From JBCBSS01 sp039819065 (GTDB lineage: Bacteria > Bacteroidota > Bacteroidia > Cytophagales > Cyclobacteriaceae): a DNA stretch of 39,302 nucleotides. Below the pieces are notes generated by a model. The model was not told where the DNA came from. It ran no database searches and worked only from the letters and a program-made list of their open reading frames with translations. This document shows, one piece after another, positions 8,751 through 16,107 of the stretch (positions are counted from its first letter, which is position 1; the number at the start of each line of letters is the position of its first letter). The position numbers and the translations under genes are program-made. The DNA lies in the NCBI GenBank assembly GCA_039819065.1, contig JBCBSS010000069.1, positions 1 through 39,302 of the forward strand, in the 5' to 3' direction.

Positions 8751-8999
8751 TCAAAGCTGACTGGAAGGTGATTTGTTCGAATAGAACAAAAAAGACTGGT
8801 CGTTATCACCAGTCTTTTCTTTCCATTGATGCTTGCGATACTTTTTCCAGTTTCTTAGGGAGTTCGACCATCTTCTGATGTTGAAACCTTCCCAGTCCAT
8901 CTCGCAATTCTTATAAATGTATATAAGCTTACGGCTTGAGAATTTGGCTGGAAGGTAAGGATGACCATTCTCATCCTCGCCAAACATCTTGTTAATCAT
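8751..8999 (-). CDS. Small protein of unknown function next to the photolyase
   Basis: An 82-residue reading frame starts MINKMFGEDENGHPYLPAKF and is rich in Trp, Tyr, Lys and Asn. It ends 20 nt upstream of the photolyase-related gene on the same strand. The composition looks protein-like and the spacing fits an operon, but I recognise no family. The start could also be at 9017. Confidence 0.45.
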   Translation of the reverse strand: MINKMFGEDENGHPYLPAKFSSRKLIYIYKNCEMDWEGFNIRRWSNSLRNWKKYRKHQWKEKTGDNDQSFLFYSNKSPSSQL

Positions 9000-9154
9000 T
9001 GTTTTTCTTTTGTACATGACTGTGTCATTAGGTGAATACCTAATACACAGTGCCTTTTCTGGATTTGTAGAATGTTTTCATTTCAATCCATTTTTTGTAA
9101 ACCTATTTCAAAAGACAGCCAGATATTTCACACTTACTGACTTACTTATAATAT

Positions 9155-9178
9155 CCGGCGGATGGAAACATCCGCCGG
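9155..9178 (-). terminator. Strong hairpin just after rtcB
   Basis: CCGGCGGATG and CATCCGCCGG form a perfect 10-bp stem with a 4-nt loop, 24 nt beyond the rtcB stop. The minus-strand tract after it (ATATTATAAG) is AU-rich but has no U-run, so it may be a transcript-end stabiliser rather than a classical terminator. The remainder of 9000-9201 shows nothing else. Confidence 0.55.
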
Positions 9179-9201
9179 CACCTACCTCCGAACACAACGT
9201 T

Positions 9202-10614
9202 CTAATCAACCTCCTTGAAAGACTCATCGCCACACATTCTAACGATCTTCGGAGCGAAAGAACCAACCACCTCAACCAAATCTTTTTGGGCGTTCATTAC
9301 TTGGTTGATGTCCTTATAAGCCATTGGTGCTTCATCCAAACCAGAACCTATCAACTCGACTCCGGCATCGTGGATGTGTTGCAAAACGGCTTGCTTATCC
9401 AACGTGTTCTTCGCCTGCGTTCTGGACATCACTCTACCCGCTCCGTGAGAAGCTGAGTTGATCGAGGCTTGGTTTCCTTTGCCTCTCACTATAAATCCAG
9501 GTGCAGTCATAGAACCGGGTATAATACCCAGCACACCTTTACCAGCAGGAGTTGCACCCTTTCTATGGACAATGATCTCGTTACCTTGGACGTCTTTTTC
9601 TTTCCAGGCAAAGTTGTGATGGTTCTCGATAGTAGCTACTGGGTTGGCTCTCAGCCCGACGGCCATTCTATCGTGAATCTGATGGTGGCAAGCCGAAGCG
9701 TAGTCACCAGCCAGGTTCATTGCTAGCCAGTACTCCTGCCCTTCCTCGGTATCTAAATCTAACCAAGCCAGGTGCTTTGCCTCTTGAGGAAGCTTACATT
9801 GAGACATGGCCAATTGCGTATAATGCCTTGCGATGTTAGCACCGAAGCCTCTGGAGCCCGAATGAGAAAGCACCGCCAAATAGTGACCCACAGATAGGTT
9901 AAACTCATTCTTTTCATCCAGAATCTCAGTGATTCCAAACTCTACGAAATGGTTACCTCCACCTGAGGTGCCAATTTGTCTGTAGGCCCTATCTTTCAAA
10001 TCACCTACCACTTTGATCTCATTGAACAAAGGGTTTTCAAGTACTTCATGATCCTTGGGCTTTTTGAAAGTGTCAATTCCAAATTGCGTATTTCTCTTCA
10101 ACATTTTGGTCAACCTTCCCTTATTCTCTTCTACAAAGGAGCCGGGGATATCGTAAATGGTCATACACATTCTACAACCAATGTCGACACCTACACCATA
10201 GGGAATAACCGCATTTTCAGTAGCCAACACACCACCAATAGGCAGACCATAGCCTTGATGAGCATCTGGCATTAAGGCACCTGCTTTAGCAACCGGTAAT
10301 CTCATCGCCGTTTCTATTTGTCTGATAGCGCCCTCTTCAATAGCCTCTACACCGTAAACTTGATATTCACCAGCTTCATCGTTAATGGGGATAATGTCTT
10401 CGCCCGGTTTAGGCTTTAGCAATTCCTCAGCAATTGCTCTCAGCGATTCGTCCTGTAAGAATGCTTTAGGATCCTGCAGTACGCGTTTTAGAATAGTATC
10501 TATATCAGTTTTATCGGCGTTTTCAAAGTGATTCTCAACTACAGTCAGGACAACGCCAATTACTTTTCCTTCAGGGTAGCCCATCTCTAAAATTTCGTTT
10601 CCTTTCATTTTCAT
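9202..10614 (-). CDS. rtcB: RNA-splicing ligase RtcB (island copy)
   Basis: This 470-residue RtcB joins RNA ends carrying 2',3'-cyclic phosphate or 3'-phosphate to 5'-OH ends, using Mn2+ and GTP. Visible hallmarks are GVGVDIGCRM (Asp144 and Cys147, metal ligands), GGGNHFVEFG, LSHSGSRGFG, NHHNFAW, HRKGATPAGKG (around the guanylylated histidine) and GSMTAPGF. It starts with two in-frame ATGs (10614 and 10608). It lies at the 3' end of the minus-strand island but has its own promoter with the shared operator (10640-10675). It is clearly different from the RtcB at 34829-36238, which pairs with PrfH. Its likely targets are cleaved tRNAs, possibly including the permuted tRNA-like transcripts of the array. 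Confidence 0.95.
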   Translation of the reverse strand: MKMKGNEILEMGYPEGKVIGVVLTVVENHFENADKTDIDTILKRVLQDPKAFLQDESLRAIAEELLKPKPGEDIIPINDEAGEYQVYGVEAIEEGAIRQIETAMRLPVAKAGALMPDAHQGYGLPIGGVLATENAVIPYGVGVDIGCRMCMTIYDIPGSFVEENKGRLTKMLKRNTQFGIDTFKKPKDHEVLENPLFNEIKVVGDLKDRAYRQIGTSGGGNHFVEFGITEILDEKNEFNLSVGHYLAVLSHSGSRGFGANIARHYTQLAMSQCKLPQEAKHLAWLDLDTEEGQEYWLAMNLAGDYASACHHQIHDRMAVGLRANPVATIENHHNFAWKEKDVQGNEIIVHRKGATPAGKGVLGIIPGSMTAPGFIVRGKGNQASINSASHGAGRVMSRTQAKNTLDKQAVLQHIHDAGVELIGSGLDEAPMAYKDINQVMNAQKDLVEVVGSFAPKIVRMCGDESFKEVD

Positions 10615-10639
10615 TGTCTTTTTATTTAATGATGATTCA

Positions 10640-10675
10640 AAGGAAAAGCACTACTACGCAGACTATTTGCGTAAT
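10640..10675 (-). promoter_or_regulatory. rtcB promoter with shared 19-bp operator
   Basis: On the minus strand, TACGCAAATAGTCTGCGTA (10675-10657) is followed by exactly 9 nt and then TTCCTTTG, a -7-like element (10647-10640), about 25 nt before the rtcB start. The same site at the same spacing occurs before the Ro60 gene (19048-19083) and inside the tRNA-like array (16024-16059). A CTCAGAA/TTCTGAG hairpin lies further upstream, within about 10693-10725. Confidence 0.8.
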
Positions 10676-10840
10676 TCAAACTATTTTGTAATTAACTCAG
10701 AAGCCGTATGTAAATTGAAGATTCTGAGTCAGAAAGTTCGCTGACAAGGCTTGCGAAGTTCAAAAAAGCGGAATCTACCGCATGTAAATGAGCATTTTTT
10801 GAACAAGCGTAACGAAGTCAGAGGGCTTTCTGGCCTGAAT

Positions 10841-11902
10841 CTATTTAATATAGATTTCTTCACGAAATCCCACCAAAAGTTCATTCAATTTCTCAACATC
10901 GGGAGAGTCTGGCAGATCGCAAGACTGATAGGCCTCCTGCATGGCACTGATCTTATCTTCCGCCTGCTCCAGCAAATACTCATATTCAAAATCACCCGCC
11001 CTTATCCGCAGTAAAAAGTCTCGATCAGGCCGCCTGACGTTCACCTTGCCATCTATGGCAATCTCATGAGCCATGTTCAACAACCTGAATGTATGCATCA
11101 TATTCTTGGCATCATATCGTTTGCCATGCGCCATCGTGTTATCGTATCTGGCATCGTTGCGTTTCTCCACCCACTCCCAATACTCCTTATATTCTCTGCA
11201 ATAGGCAGAATAGCCCGACTTATTGAAGGACATGATGGTCAACGGCTCCTCGCCCTTGCTGATGGAACTCAGTGCAACATCATTGGCTTCTTCTTTCCTC
11301 ATTACGCCTTTGTAATGCCCTGATTCATCATGATAAAGGCCATACACTTCATGCATGTGCGGGATTTTAGTAAGGCCGCAGTCTTCTTGCTTCAAGCCTT
11401 TATCTTCCAGAAACTTTTGTAATGGTATCGCGCCTTGATCATACGGCACGTAACAGAAGTCCAGAATAGACTTTCGCTGCTTTTCGATGGGATTAAGTAT
11501 CTTCTTATTCAACCCTCTTGCCTTCTTGACTTGCGTAATCGCATATCCGGCAAATGTGTCTTTACATTGTTTAGAAAGGTAGAATTCAGCCTTAATGTGC
11601 TTGAAGAAAGGATGTTGGTGCATTACGTGCTCTTCTGGTGTATTGAGCAATTCGATCATAGTAGGATTACTCTTGATCAGCAACTCAAAGAAACGCCCTA
11701 GCTCTGAATATGACTCATCATTAGTCTCATTACTGATCTGATCAATACTATGCAAACCGTAGAATGACTTTCTAGACAAGTAGAATACACCTCTTTTATC
11801 TGTATCAGATTTAGATGTATCCAGCCCGTAGGCCTTACTGCCACTGATGCATTCCAGGAGGATGAGGTTGTGGGATTTTATACTGTCAACTGTAAGTACC
11901 AT
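10841..11902 (-). CDS. RlaP-type nucleotidyltransferase (RNA-repair pol-beta family)
   Basis: This 353-residue protein carries the polymerase-beta nucleotidyltransferase signature GSKAYGLDTSKSDTDKRGVFY, in which the GS loop and the DxD aspartates bind metal and NTP. Later conserved blocks include FDNT-like RYDNTMAHGKRYDAKNMMHTFRLL. This matches the RNA-repair nucleotidyltransferase family (RlaP/YcgL-like), which occurs with RtcB and Ro60. The frame is open to 11983, but the ATG at 11902 gives the usual N terminus MVLTVDSIKSHN. A probable role is adding nucleotides to or modifying broken RNA ends before ligation; this is inferred from family context. It is followed by the rtcB promoter. Confidence 0.85.
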   Translation of the reverse strand: MVLTVDSIKSHNLILLECISGSKAYGLDTSKSDTDKRGVFYLSRKSFYGLHSIDQISNETNDESYSELGRFFELLIKSNPTMIELLNTPEEHVMHQHPFFKHIKAEFYLSKQCKDTFAGYAITQVKKARGLNKKILNPIEKQRKSILDFCYVPYDQGAIPLQKFLEDKGLKQEDCGLTKIPHMHEVYGLYHDESGHYKGVMRKEEANDVALSSISKGEEPLTIMSFNKSGYSAYCREYKEYWEWVEKRNDARYDNTMAHGKRYDAKNMMHTFRLLNMAHEIAIDGKVNVRRPDRDFLLRIRAGDFEYEYLLEQAEDKISAMQEAYQSCDLPDSPDVEKLNELLVGFREEIYIK

Positions 11903-11921
11903 GATTCTTGTGATTAAGGGA

Positions 11922-12313
11922 TTACCGTGATTTCTGTTTTGGCTTTTTCTGGACTCTCTTGAACTCAAGGCTTTTTGATCCAAAATTGATTAACAAGCCT
12001 ACCTCAAGGTTAAATGCTTCAAGGTAGTTGATTGCTTGAGCCAGATGAGCGTCTTCTAAACGAATTACTGCCTTCATCTCTACGAGTATTTTATTCTCCA
12101 CTAGAAAGTCTACTCTTCTAGTACCAACATGAATACCATTGTAGAATATGGATTGCTCCTTTTCACGAGCAAACCCAAGCCCTTGACTTTCCATTTCTAT
12201 GCCAAACACCTTTGATAAATAACTTCCTGAAAGCCATTTCCAAGTGTACTATGCACTTTCATTGAACACCCAATGATTCTCTGGGTAATATCTGAATACT
12301 TATAATTAGTCAT
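11922..12313 (-). pseudogene. GxxExxY-family protein, split by a frameshift
   Basis: Translation from ATG 12313 gives MTNYKYSDITQRIIGCSMKV then HSTLGNGFQEVIYQRCLA before a stop; a -1 shift near 12199-12203 restores IEMESQGLGFAREKEQSIFY and the typical C terminus GLLINFGSKSLEFKR. The joined product would be about 130 residues, the normal size of GxxExxY proteins, which belong to the PD-(D/E)xK nuclease superfamily (RVDFLVENKILVEMKA contains the core acidic residues). Loss of one A in GCAATA would explain the frameshift. Either the gene is inactive, the read has an error, or frameshifting occurs. It sits between the two nucleotidyltransferase genes. Confidence 0.8.
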
Positions 12314-12389
12314 CTTTTGACATTGCCTCATTATAAAGGCAAAGCGATGGCTATTGTTCAAAGGCGTTCACAGAAATCAAGTTAATCAT

Positions 12390-13157
12390 CTAATCCTCAA
12401 AATCATGGTCAAGACAATTGCGGAAAACCTCATCCAACACCCCCGAACCACCCTTCTCCTTCACCTTCAGCGTCTTCACATACTCCTCTCCCAACCTCGA
12501 TTCATTGGCGATAAAAGTATCCAGAAGTTCATTCTTTGCAATGGTCAAAGATTCATTGGCCTCCAGTTTCATGTGCAGTAATTCATCAATCAAAAGGTTG
12601 AGCTTTTCATCTTTTATCAGTATTCTCAAATGCTCAAACTCCATCGGTGGCACGCCTCCTCTTTTCCTGATCCATTTTGCGGCCAGGATAGAACGCAAAG
12701 CATAGAAGTACTTCTTGAGTTTCACTTCTGGCTGATCAAGCTCCTTGGCAGCAAAGTTGTGTACCAAGCTCAAGTAGTGATGTAAACCAGCATTAGGCCT
12801 ATAGAATTGATCACTCAATTTCCAAAGCACCTCGCGAAAGCCAGCGACTTCCTTATAAACGATCGGAGATTGAAGCTTTTCATAGAGGCTAGCGTTCGAA
12901 GCACGAAACAGCCTCAAAGCCTTTCTGAGCTCCCAACCACTGAAGTCTAATATTTTACCCACATCCTCGATGGTATCTTTTTTATCATCAATTGATAAAT
13001 ACCATTCTTTCTTGTGCATATAAATGAATCGGACGTCGAAATCACTGTCCATGGACGGAAAACCCCAAGCCCTTGAGCCGGACTCACAGGCATATGGTAT
13101 AGTTATCCCTTTTTCGGCTTCCAGTTCATTTAGTCTTTCTACTATTTCTTTTTTCAT
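12390..13157 (-). CDS. Second RNA-repair nucleotidyltransferase
   Basis: This protein of about 255 residues has the pol-beta signature ACESGSRAWGFPSMDSDFDVRFIY (GS loop plus DxD), with a helical C-terminal half (YFYALRSILAAKWIRKRGGVPP) characteristic of the family related to RlaP. The frame runs up to 13316, but the ATG at 13157 gives the standard MKKEIVERL start. It is shorter than and diverged from the nucleotidyltransferase at 10841, so the two are probably not redundant. It is co-oriented with slipin and the frameshifted GxxExxY gene. A function in RNA end modification is inferred. Confidence 0.82.
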   Translation of the reverse strand: MKKEIVERLNELEAEKGITIPYACESGSRAWGFPSMDSDFDVRFIYMHKKEWYLSIDDKKDTIEDVGKILDFSGWELRKALRLFRASNASLYEKLQSPIVYKEVAGFREVLWKLSDQFYRPNAGLHHYLSLVHNFAAKELDQPEVKLKKYFYALRSILAAKWIRKRGGVPPMEFEHLRILIKDEKLNLLIDELLHMKLEANESLTIAKNELLDTFIANESRLGEEYVKTLKVKEKGGSGVLDEVFRNCLDHDFED

Positions 13158-13301
13158 CTTTAAAGATTCAATTTGAATTAGGTCGTATACCCATACAGCT
13201 GAGAGATTGCCCCGGATAAACCGTGCAATGACGCACAGCACAACATTCATAGCGTCATCCCACGACTTGACCAGGGGATCTCTGTCATTATTTCTTAAAC
13301 A

Positions 13302-13328
13302 AGAAAGTGGGAGCAAGCCCCACTTTCT
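13302..13328. terminator. 10-bp hairpin between slipin and nucleotidyltransferase genes
   Basis: AGAAAGTGGG (13302-13311) pairs with CCCACTTTCT (13319-13328) across a 7-nt loop. There is no long U-tract on either strand. It could be a weak terminator or an mRNA processing structure in the 350-bp gap at 13158-13509, which contains no gene. Confidence 0.4.
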
Positions 13329-13392
13329 AAGAATTAAACTAAACTATTACGATTACGGCAAACCTTATTTAGTATCTCTAAGAAAACATCGA

Positions 13393-13483
13393 TGTCATTG
13401 CGATCCCGATTTATCGAGTGAAGCAATCCCGTCGATCCAAATGATTTATTAACTTCTAGATCGCTTCGTACCTCGCGATGACA
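13393..13483. repeat. Dispersed palindromic repeat, TGTCATTGCGA...TCGCGATGACA
   Basis: This 91-bp element has complementary ends and an internal imperfect palindrome (GATCCCGATTTATCG). It is related to the elements at 6185-6275 and 26396-26435. It is intergenic and non-coding. Confidence 0.6.
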
Positions 13484-13509
13484 GTTAATGTTGAGTTTTA
13501 TTAATTCCA

Positions 13510-14607
13510 CTATTTACTTGGCGTAAAGATCTCTTTCAACTGATCAACTACCTGATTGCCACCTGACAAGGAGATACTGTTGATCTTATCCGCGATCTTT
13601 TCGACGTACTCCATCTCTTTGAGCTTGAAAAGCATATCATTTTCTTCCATCAGCTTAGCGGTATTCAGCAAGCTTCTGGTAGAAGCAGTCTCTTCACGTC
13701 TCATGATCACATTAGCTTGCGCCTGCTTCTGTGCGATCAAGACCTGGTTCATGATTTCTTTCATTTCACCAGGTAGAATGATATCACGAACACCGCACCC
13801 ACCGATCGCAACACCAAGGCTTAGTGCTTTGTCCTTAAGCGCTTCAGCTACATAATCCGCAATGGCCTCTTTTCTCTCAAGTAGCTCATCCAGCGTAAGA
13901 GTACCAATGAACTCCCTTAGCGCCAACTGGATTTGGATGTAGAGTTGCTTTGCATAATCCTTATTATCGATTAGTGCTTTTTCAACATCCATGACAGTGT
14001 ATTGCGCATAGAAATTCAATCTCAAAGCAGCCTTATCCCTCGTCAACATTTCTTGACCGGATATCTCCATTTGCTGTTGTCGCATATCAGCTTTCAATAC
14101 CGCTACAGGTATGGGGTTCACCCAGAAATAGTGTAAACCAGCTTCCAACTTGCTATGGAATTTACCGTCGATGAACATGAGACCTTGCTCATAGTTTTCA
14201 ACCGCAAAGACTCGAAGGTATTGATGCAGTTCTTTTCTTTGCAAAAGACCAGGATCCAGGTCCTCGGTAATTTCAATCTTGCTTAGGTCGATTTTAATGA
14301 ACTGATAGTCAATCAGACCTTTCCAGAAAGTATACCTTCCCGGCTGCAATACAGCTTTGAAGTTACCATCTTCATATTGCAATACGATCTCGGTATCAGC
14401 TACCTCGACAATATGCAACATGGCGGACAGCTTTTCATCCTTAAGAAGGATATTCAATTCCACACTTGGATGAAACGGCTTAGACATATCATAAACCATC
14501 ACCTGCTCGAATGGAGAAGTCCAGTAGCCACCAGCGGTGAGTACCCTCTTGTATTCTCCTGCTTTGAACACCAATCCTATTCTTCCGGTGTTAATTCTAG
14601 TTCTCAT
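13510..14607 (-). CDS. Slipin/SPFH (band 7) family protein
   Basis: This 365-residue protein lacks an obvious N-terminal membrane helix and contains an SPFH core: LRVFAVENYEQGLMFIDGKF, then LTRDKAALRLNFYAQYTVMDVEKAL and ALREFIGTLTLDELLERKEAIADYV, with the typical IILPGEMKEIMNQVLIAQKQAQANVI coiled region (about 270-300). SPFH proteins form oligomeric scaffolds. Soluble slipins recur next to RtcB, Ro60 and nucleotidyltransferases in RNA-repair loci, although their biochemical role there is not settled. It follows the tRNA-like array on the same strand and precedes the nucleotidyltransferase genes. Confidence 0.9.
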   Translation of the reverse strand: MRTRINTGRIGLVFKAGEYKRVLTAGGYWTSPFEQVMVYDMSKPFHPSVELNILLKDEKLSAMLHIVEVADTEIVLQYEDGNFKAVLQPGRYTFWKGLIDYQFIKIDLSKIEITEDLDPGLLQRKELHQYLRVFAVENYEQGLMFIDGKFHSKLEAGLHYFWVNPIPVAVLKADMRQQQMEISGQEMLTRDKAALRLNFYAQYTVMDVEKALIDNKDYAKQLYIQIQLALREFIGTLTLDELLERKEAIADYVAEALKDKALSLGVAIGGCGVRDIILPGEMKEIMNQVLIAQKQAQANVIMRREETASTRSLLNTAKLMEENDMLFKLKEMEYVEKIADKINSISLSGGNQVVDQLKEIFTPSK

Positions 14608-14756
14608 CGTTGTTCTGGTATATTAAGTTGTTGTTAAAATTCACAATAAACGGCCTTAAACTCGGATAGAACCATGAACCCGAGCATCTGGGGCAGAGCC
14701 CAAGAAATAAGACTAAAACCTTCTCGCCTGCCGTAGCAGCCGTGAAGGCAGATAAA

Positions 14757-15035
14757 ATGAAGGCAATTCAAGTCGTACCATCCGAGGAATACGGAAGCAT
14801 GATTGAGCTTGAAATGCCATTGTCAGTTTTCCGAAAGCGCAACACATCGATCAAAAGAACAGGGCCTAATGATCTAGATGCGCTACTTCCAGAAAAGTGT
14901 CAATCCATCATCAAACGGCATCCTCACACTTTCAAAGCATTCTTCAGATTGTCAATTGATCCAAAGATCAAAATGACCAGCACATACTTCAACCGCCTTC
15001 TGGGTGACCTTTTTTGGAAGTGGCCTACTTCGTAA
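14757..15035 (+). CDS. Possible small protein opposite to the operon
   Basis: A 92-residue frame starts MKAIQVVPSEEYGSM and contains a basic middle part and a tryptophan-rich end (DLFWKWPTS). It is the only plausible gene between slipin and the array and runs against them. I recognise no family, and there is no clear promoter or ribosome site. It may be real or a chance frame. Confidence 0.35.
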   Translation: MKAIQVVPSEEYGSMIELEMPLSVFRKRNTSIKRTGPNDLDALLPEKCQSIIKRHPHTFKAFFRLSIDPKIKMTSTYFNRLLGDLFWKWPTS

Positions 15036-15037
15036 AT

Positions 15038-15106
15038 TATGGATTAACGATCCATAGGGTGGCTACGTCCTTAGCGTAGTGCTTTTACCAATTTAGCAAC
15101 TCCGAT
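15038..15106 (-). other. Degenerate tRNA-like element M (last in array)
   Basis: On the minus strand ATCGGAG is followed by TT, a short D-arm-like segment with the AATTGGTAA loop, then a perfect anticodon-type hairpin CTACG-CTAAGGA-CGTAG and a T-arm-like hairpin TATGGAT/ATCCATA whose loop no longer carries TTCGA. No 3' acceptor strand follows. Its ATCGGAG pairs in 6 of 7 positions with the CTCCGAC end of element L, 3 nt upstream, the same layout as the permuted genes. Confidence 0.5.
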
Positions 15107-15108
15107 CA

Positions 15109-15177
15109 TGTCGGAGACGGGACTCGAACCCGCAACACCTAAACAGCTTATTGTTCTACCGACTGAACTACCCCGAC
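15109..15177 (-). tRNA. tRNA-Asn(GUU)-like gene L with damaged anticodon stem
   Basis: The acceptor GTCGGGG/CTCCGAC (7 bp), D-arm GTTC-AGTCGGTA-GAAC and T-arm GCGGG-TTCGAGT-CCCGT are intact and in normal order. The anticodon loop reads CTGTTTA (anticodon GTT), but the flanking ATAAG and GGTGT give only three pairs and the segment is shorter than normal. At about 68 nt it is unlikely to be a standard decoding tRNA and may be a tRNA-like member of the array. Confidence 0.65.
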
Positions 15178-15278
15178 TAACGGGAGAAGGATTCGAACCT
15201 TCGACCTATAAACCCGGTAGGAAAACCACATCAAGTCGAGCAGCATACCGATATCAACTGATTCGGTACTACGGAGCT
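15178..15278 (-). other. tRNA-like element K
   Basis: The 3' part has a perfect T-arm GAAGG-TTCGAAT-CCTTC followed by TCCCGTTA. The 5' part has a long D-like hairpin TACCGA...TCGGTA and AGCTCCG. The two acceptor candidates do not pair with each other. TCCCGTT instead pairs with the GTCGGGG of L in 6 of 7 positions, with a 1-nt linker, which hints at permutation with L. An inserted segment replaces the anticodon arm (CCTA...TAGG hairpin). The folding is unresolved. Confidence 0.5.
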
Positions 15279-15283
15279 ATTCA

Positions 15284-15388
15284 GAAACTCTCATCAGGTC
15301 TCATACTCTCTGTCTTTTCCACGCTTCCTCTTTCGGAGGAAGATTTTCTATCCCGACAACTCGGGATTATTTCTTAAAATCAATTTTG
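15284..15388 (-). other. Structured spacer in the array
   Basis: This gap holds two hairpins on the minus strand, CCCGAGTTGTCGGG and CTTCCTC-CGAAA-GAGGAAG. No T-loop or gene is visible. Confidence 0.4.
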
Positions 15389-15460
15389 TCTGAAAGATAG
15401 GATTCGAACCTATGACCTTCCCGTTCCAAACGGGATAAACAACCACCGTTATCCTTTCAG
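15389..15460 (-). tRNA. tRNA-like gene J with UGG (Pro) anticodon
   Basis: In normal order: acceptor CTGAAAG/CTTTCAG, anticodon arm TCCCG-TTTGGAA-CGGGA (anticodon TGG), variable AGGTC, T-arm ATAGG-TTCGAAT-CCTAT. The D-arm is weak (AAC/GTT, 3 bp). Ordinary bacterial tRNA-Pro has a GC-rich acceptor and G37, while here A37 follows the anticodon. It therefore looks tRNA-Pro-like but atypical. Confidence 0.7.
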
Positions 15461-15468
15461 GTTTATGT

Positions 15469-15553
15469 AAACCCTCCACTCTACCTATCGGAGCGGAGGG
15501 GCAGCCACAGCTTTGATTAGTTATTGTTTCTCTAATTGATAATCAAAAGCTGA
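15469..15553 (-). ncRNA. 85-nt structured element, copy 1 (possible Y-RNA-like or leader element)
   Basis: This 85-nt segment resembles 15948-16032 over its whole length. The minus strand has a stem CAGCTTTTGATTA...TAATCAAAGCTG closing a conserved AU-rich loop that includes AGAAACAATAA, followed by a GC hairpin (CCCTCCGCT...GTGGAGGG). Compared with copy 2, CAGCT/AGCTG replaces CAACT/AGTTG, a compensatory change that supports a folded RNA. Copy 1 has no operator. The gap 15554-15691 up to element I shows no gene. Confidence 0.5.
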
Positions 15554-15691
15554 TGTCTTAATTATTATATCCAAAATATCCTTTCTCAATACCATTTCTC
15601 CTGCACCGGTGATCTGCATCTCAACCAGAGATAGATCTCTCTCTACGTTCGAGATGACCGTTTGTAAGTCAATTTCGATTCATTTTTTAGT

Positions 15692-15822
15692 CTCCCCCCA
15701 GATTCGAATCCCGATAATTATCGGGATAAACTCTGTCCGTCTAAAAGCCTATTCTAGACGGCATAATCCGGGTATTGCACTGTTTACTTTTACCGCAGCA
15801 CTTCCTTTTGTGCTAGAGGGAG
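15692..15822 (-). other. Expanded tRNA-like element I (131 nt)
   Basis: The acceptor CTCCCTC pairs fully with GGGGGAG in normal order, and the D-arm is GCAC-AAAAGGAA-GTGC. Then come an insertion of about 36 nt, a 7-bp hairpin CCGTCTA/TAGACGG in the place of the anticodon arm, the palindrome CCCGATAATTATCGGG in the variable region, and a weakened T-arm GGGATTCGAATCT. It is too altered for decoding but keeps its closing stem. Confidence 0.55.
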
Positions 15823-15826
15823 TTAG

Positions 15827-15932
15827 TGGGGATGGTAGGGTTCGAATCCCGAAGATCATTCGGGACAGGCTCTACTCAGCCAACGCATCAGATTTACAGT
15901 CTGACTCAACTCTCCAACTTTGACGCATCCCC
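15827..15932 (-). tRNA. tRNA-Tyr(GUA)-like gene H with an inserted hairpin
   Basis: The acceptor GGGGATG/CATCCCC, discriminator A, and a perfect anticodon arm TCAGA-CTGTAAA-TCTGA identify a tRNA-Tyr ancestor, with a GGCT...AGCC variable arm. An extra hairpin CCCGAATGATCTTCGGG sits between the variable arm and the T-loop and disrupts the T-stem (GGGATTCGAACCC). The D-arm also diverges. At 106 nt it is longer than a normal tRNA-Tyr (about 85 nt). Confidence 0.65.
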
Positions 15933-15947
15933 ATAGTTAATCATTTC

Positions 15948-16032
15948 GAAACCCTCCGCCCCGATATCAGGACGGAGGAGCAGCTTCAACTTTGACTATT
16001 TATTGTTTCTTTAATTGATATTTCAAAGTTGA
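15948..16032 (-). ncRNA. 85-nt structured element, copy 2
   Basis: The minus strand has TCAACTTTGA...TCAAAGTTGA enclosing a loop with ATCAATTAAAGAAACAATAA, then a hairpin CCTCCGTCC...GGGGCGGAGG. Its first bases coincide with the -7 element of the promoter at 16024-16059, so if transcription starts there the 5' stem strand would be missing; readthrough from upstream would include it. The 5' part also resembles the leader of the Ro60 gene. It may be a Ro60 ligand or a common leader. Confidence 0.5.
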
Positions 16033-16059
16033 CACCTTTGTACGCGACCTTTTTGCGTA
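16024..16059 (-). promoter_or_regulatory. Promoter inside the array with shared 19-bp operator
   Basis: TACGCAAAAAGGTCGCGTA (16059-16041, minus strand), a 9-nt gap, then CAACTTTG (16031-16024) match the Ro60 and rtcB upstream sites in sequence and spacing. This suggests independent, co-regulated transcription of the second half of the array towards slipin. Confidence 0.78.
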
Positions 16060-16107
16060 GTCATATTTTTATTTGAGAAAAGAGGTTAAAAGCGATCAGT
16101 CATATTA

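Noticed and set aside
8989..9456. Plus-strand frame of 155 residues over the rtcB 3' end
   Set aside because: It is antisense to rtcB, which is strongly supported by conserved motifs.
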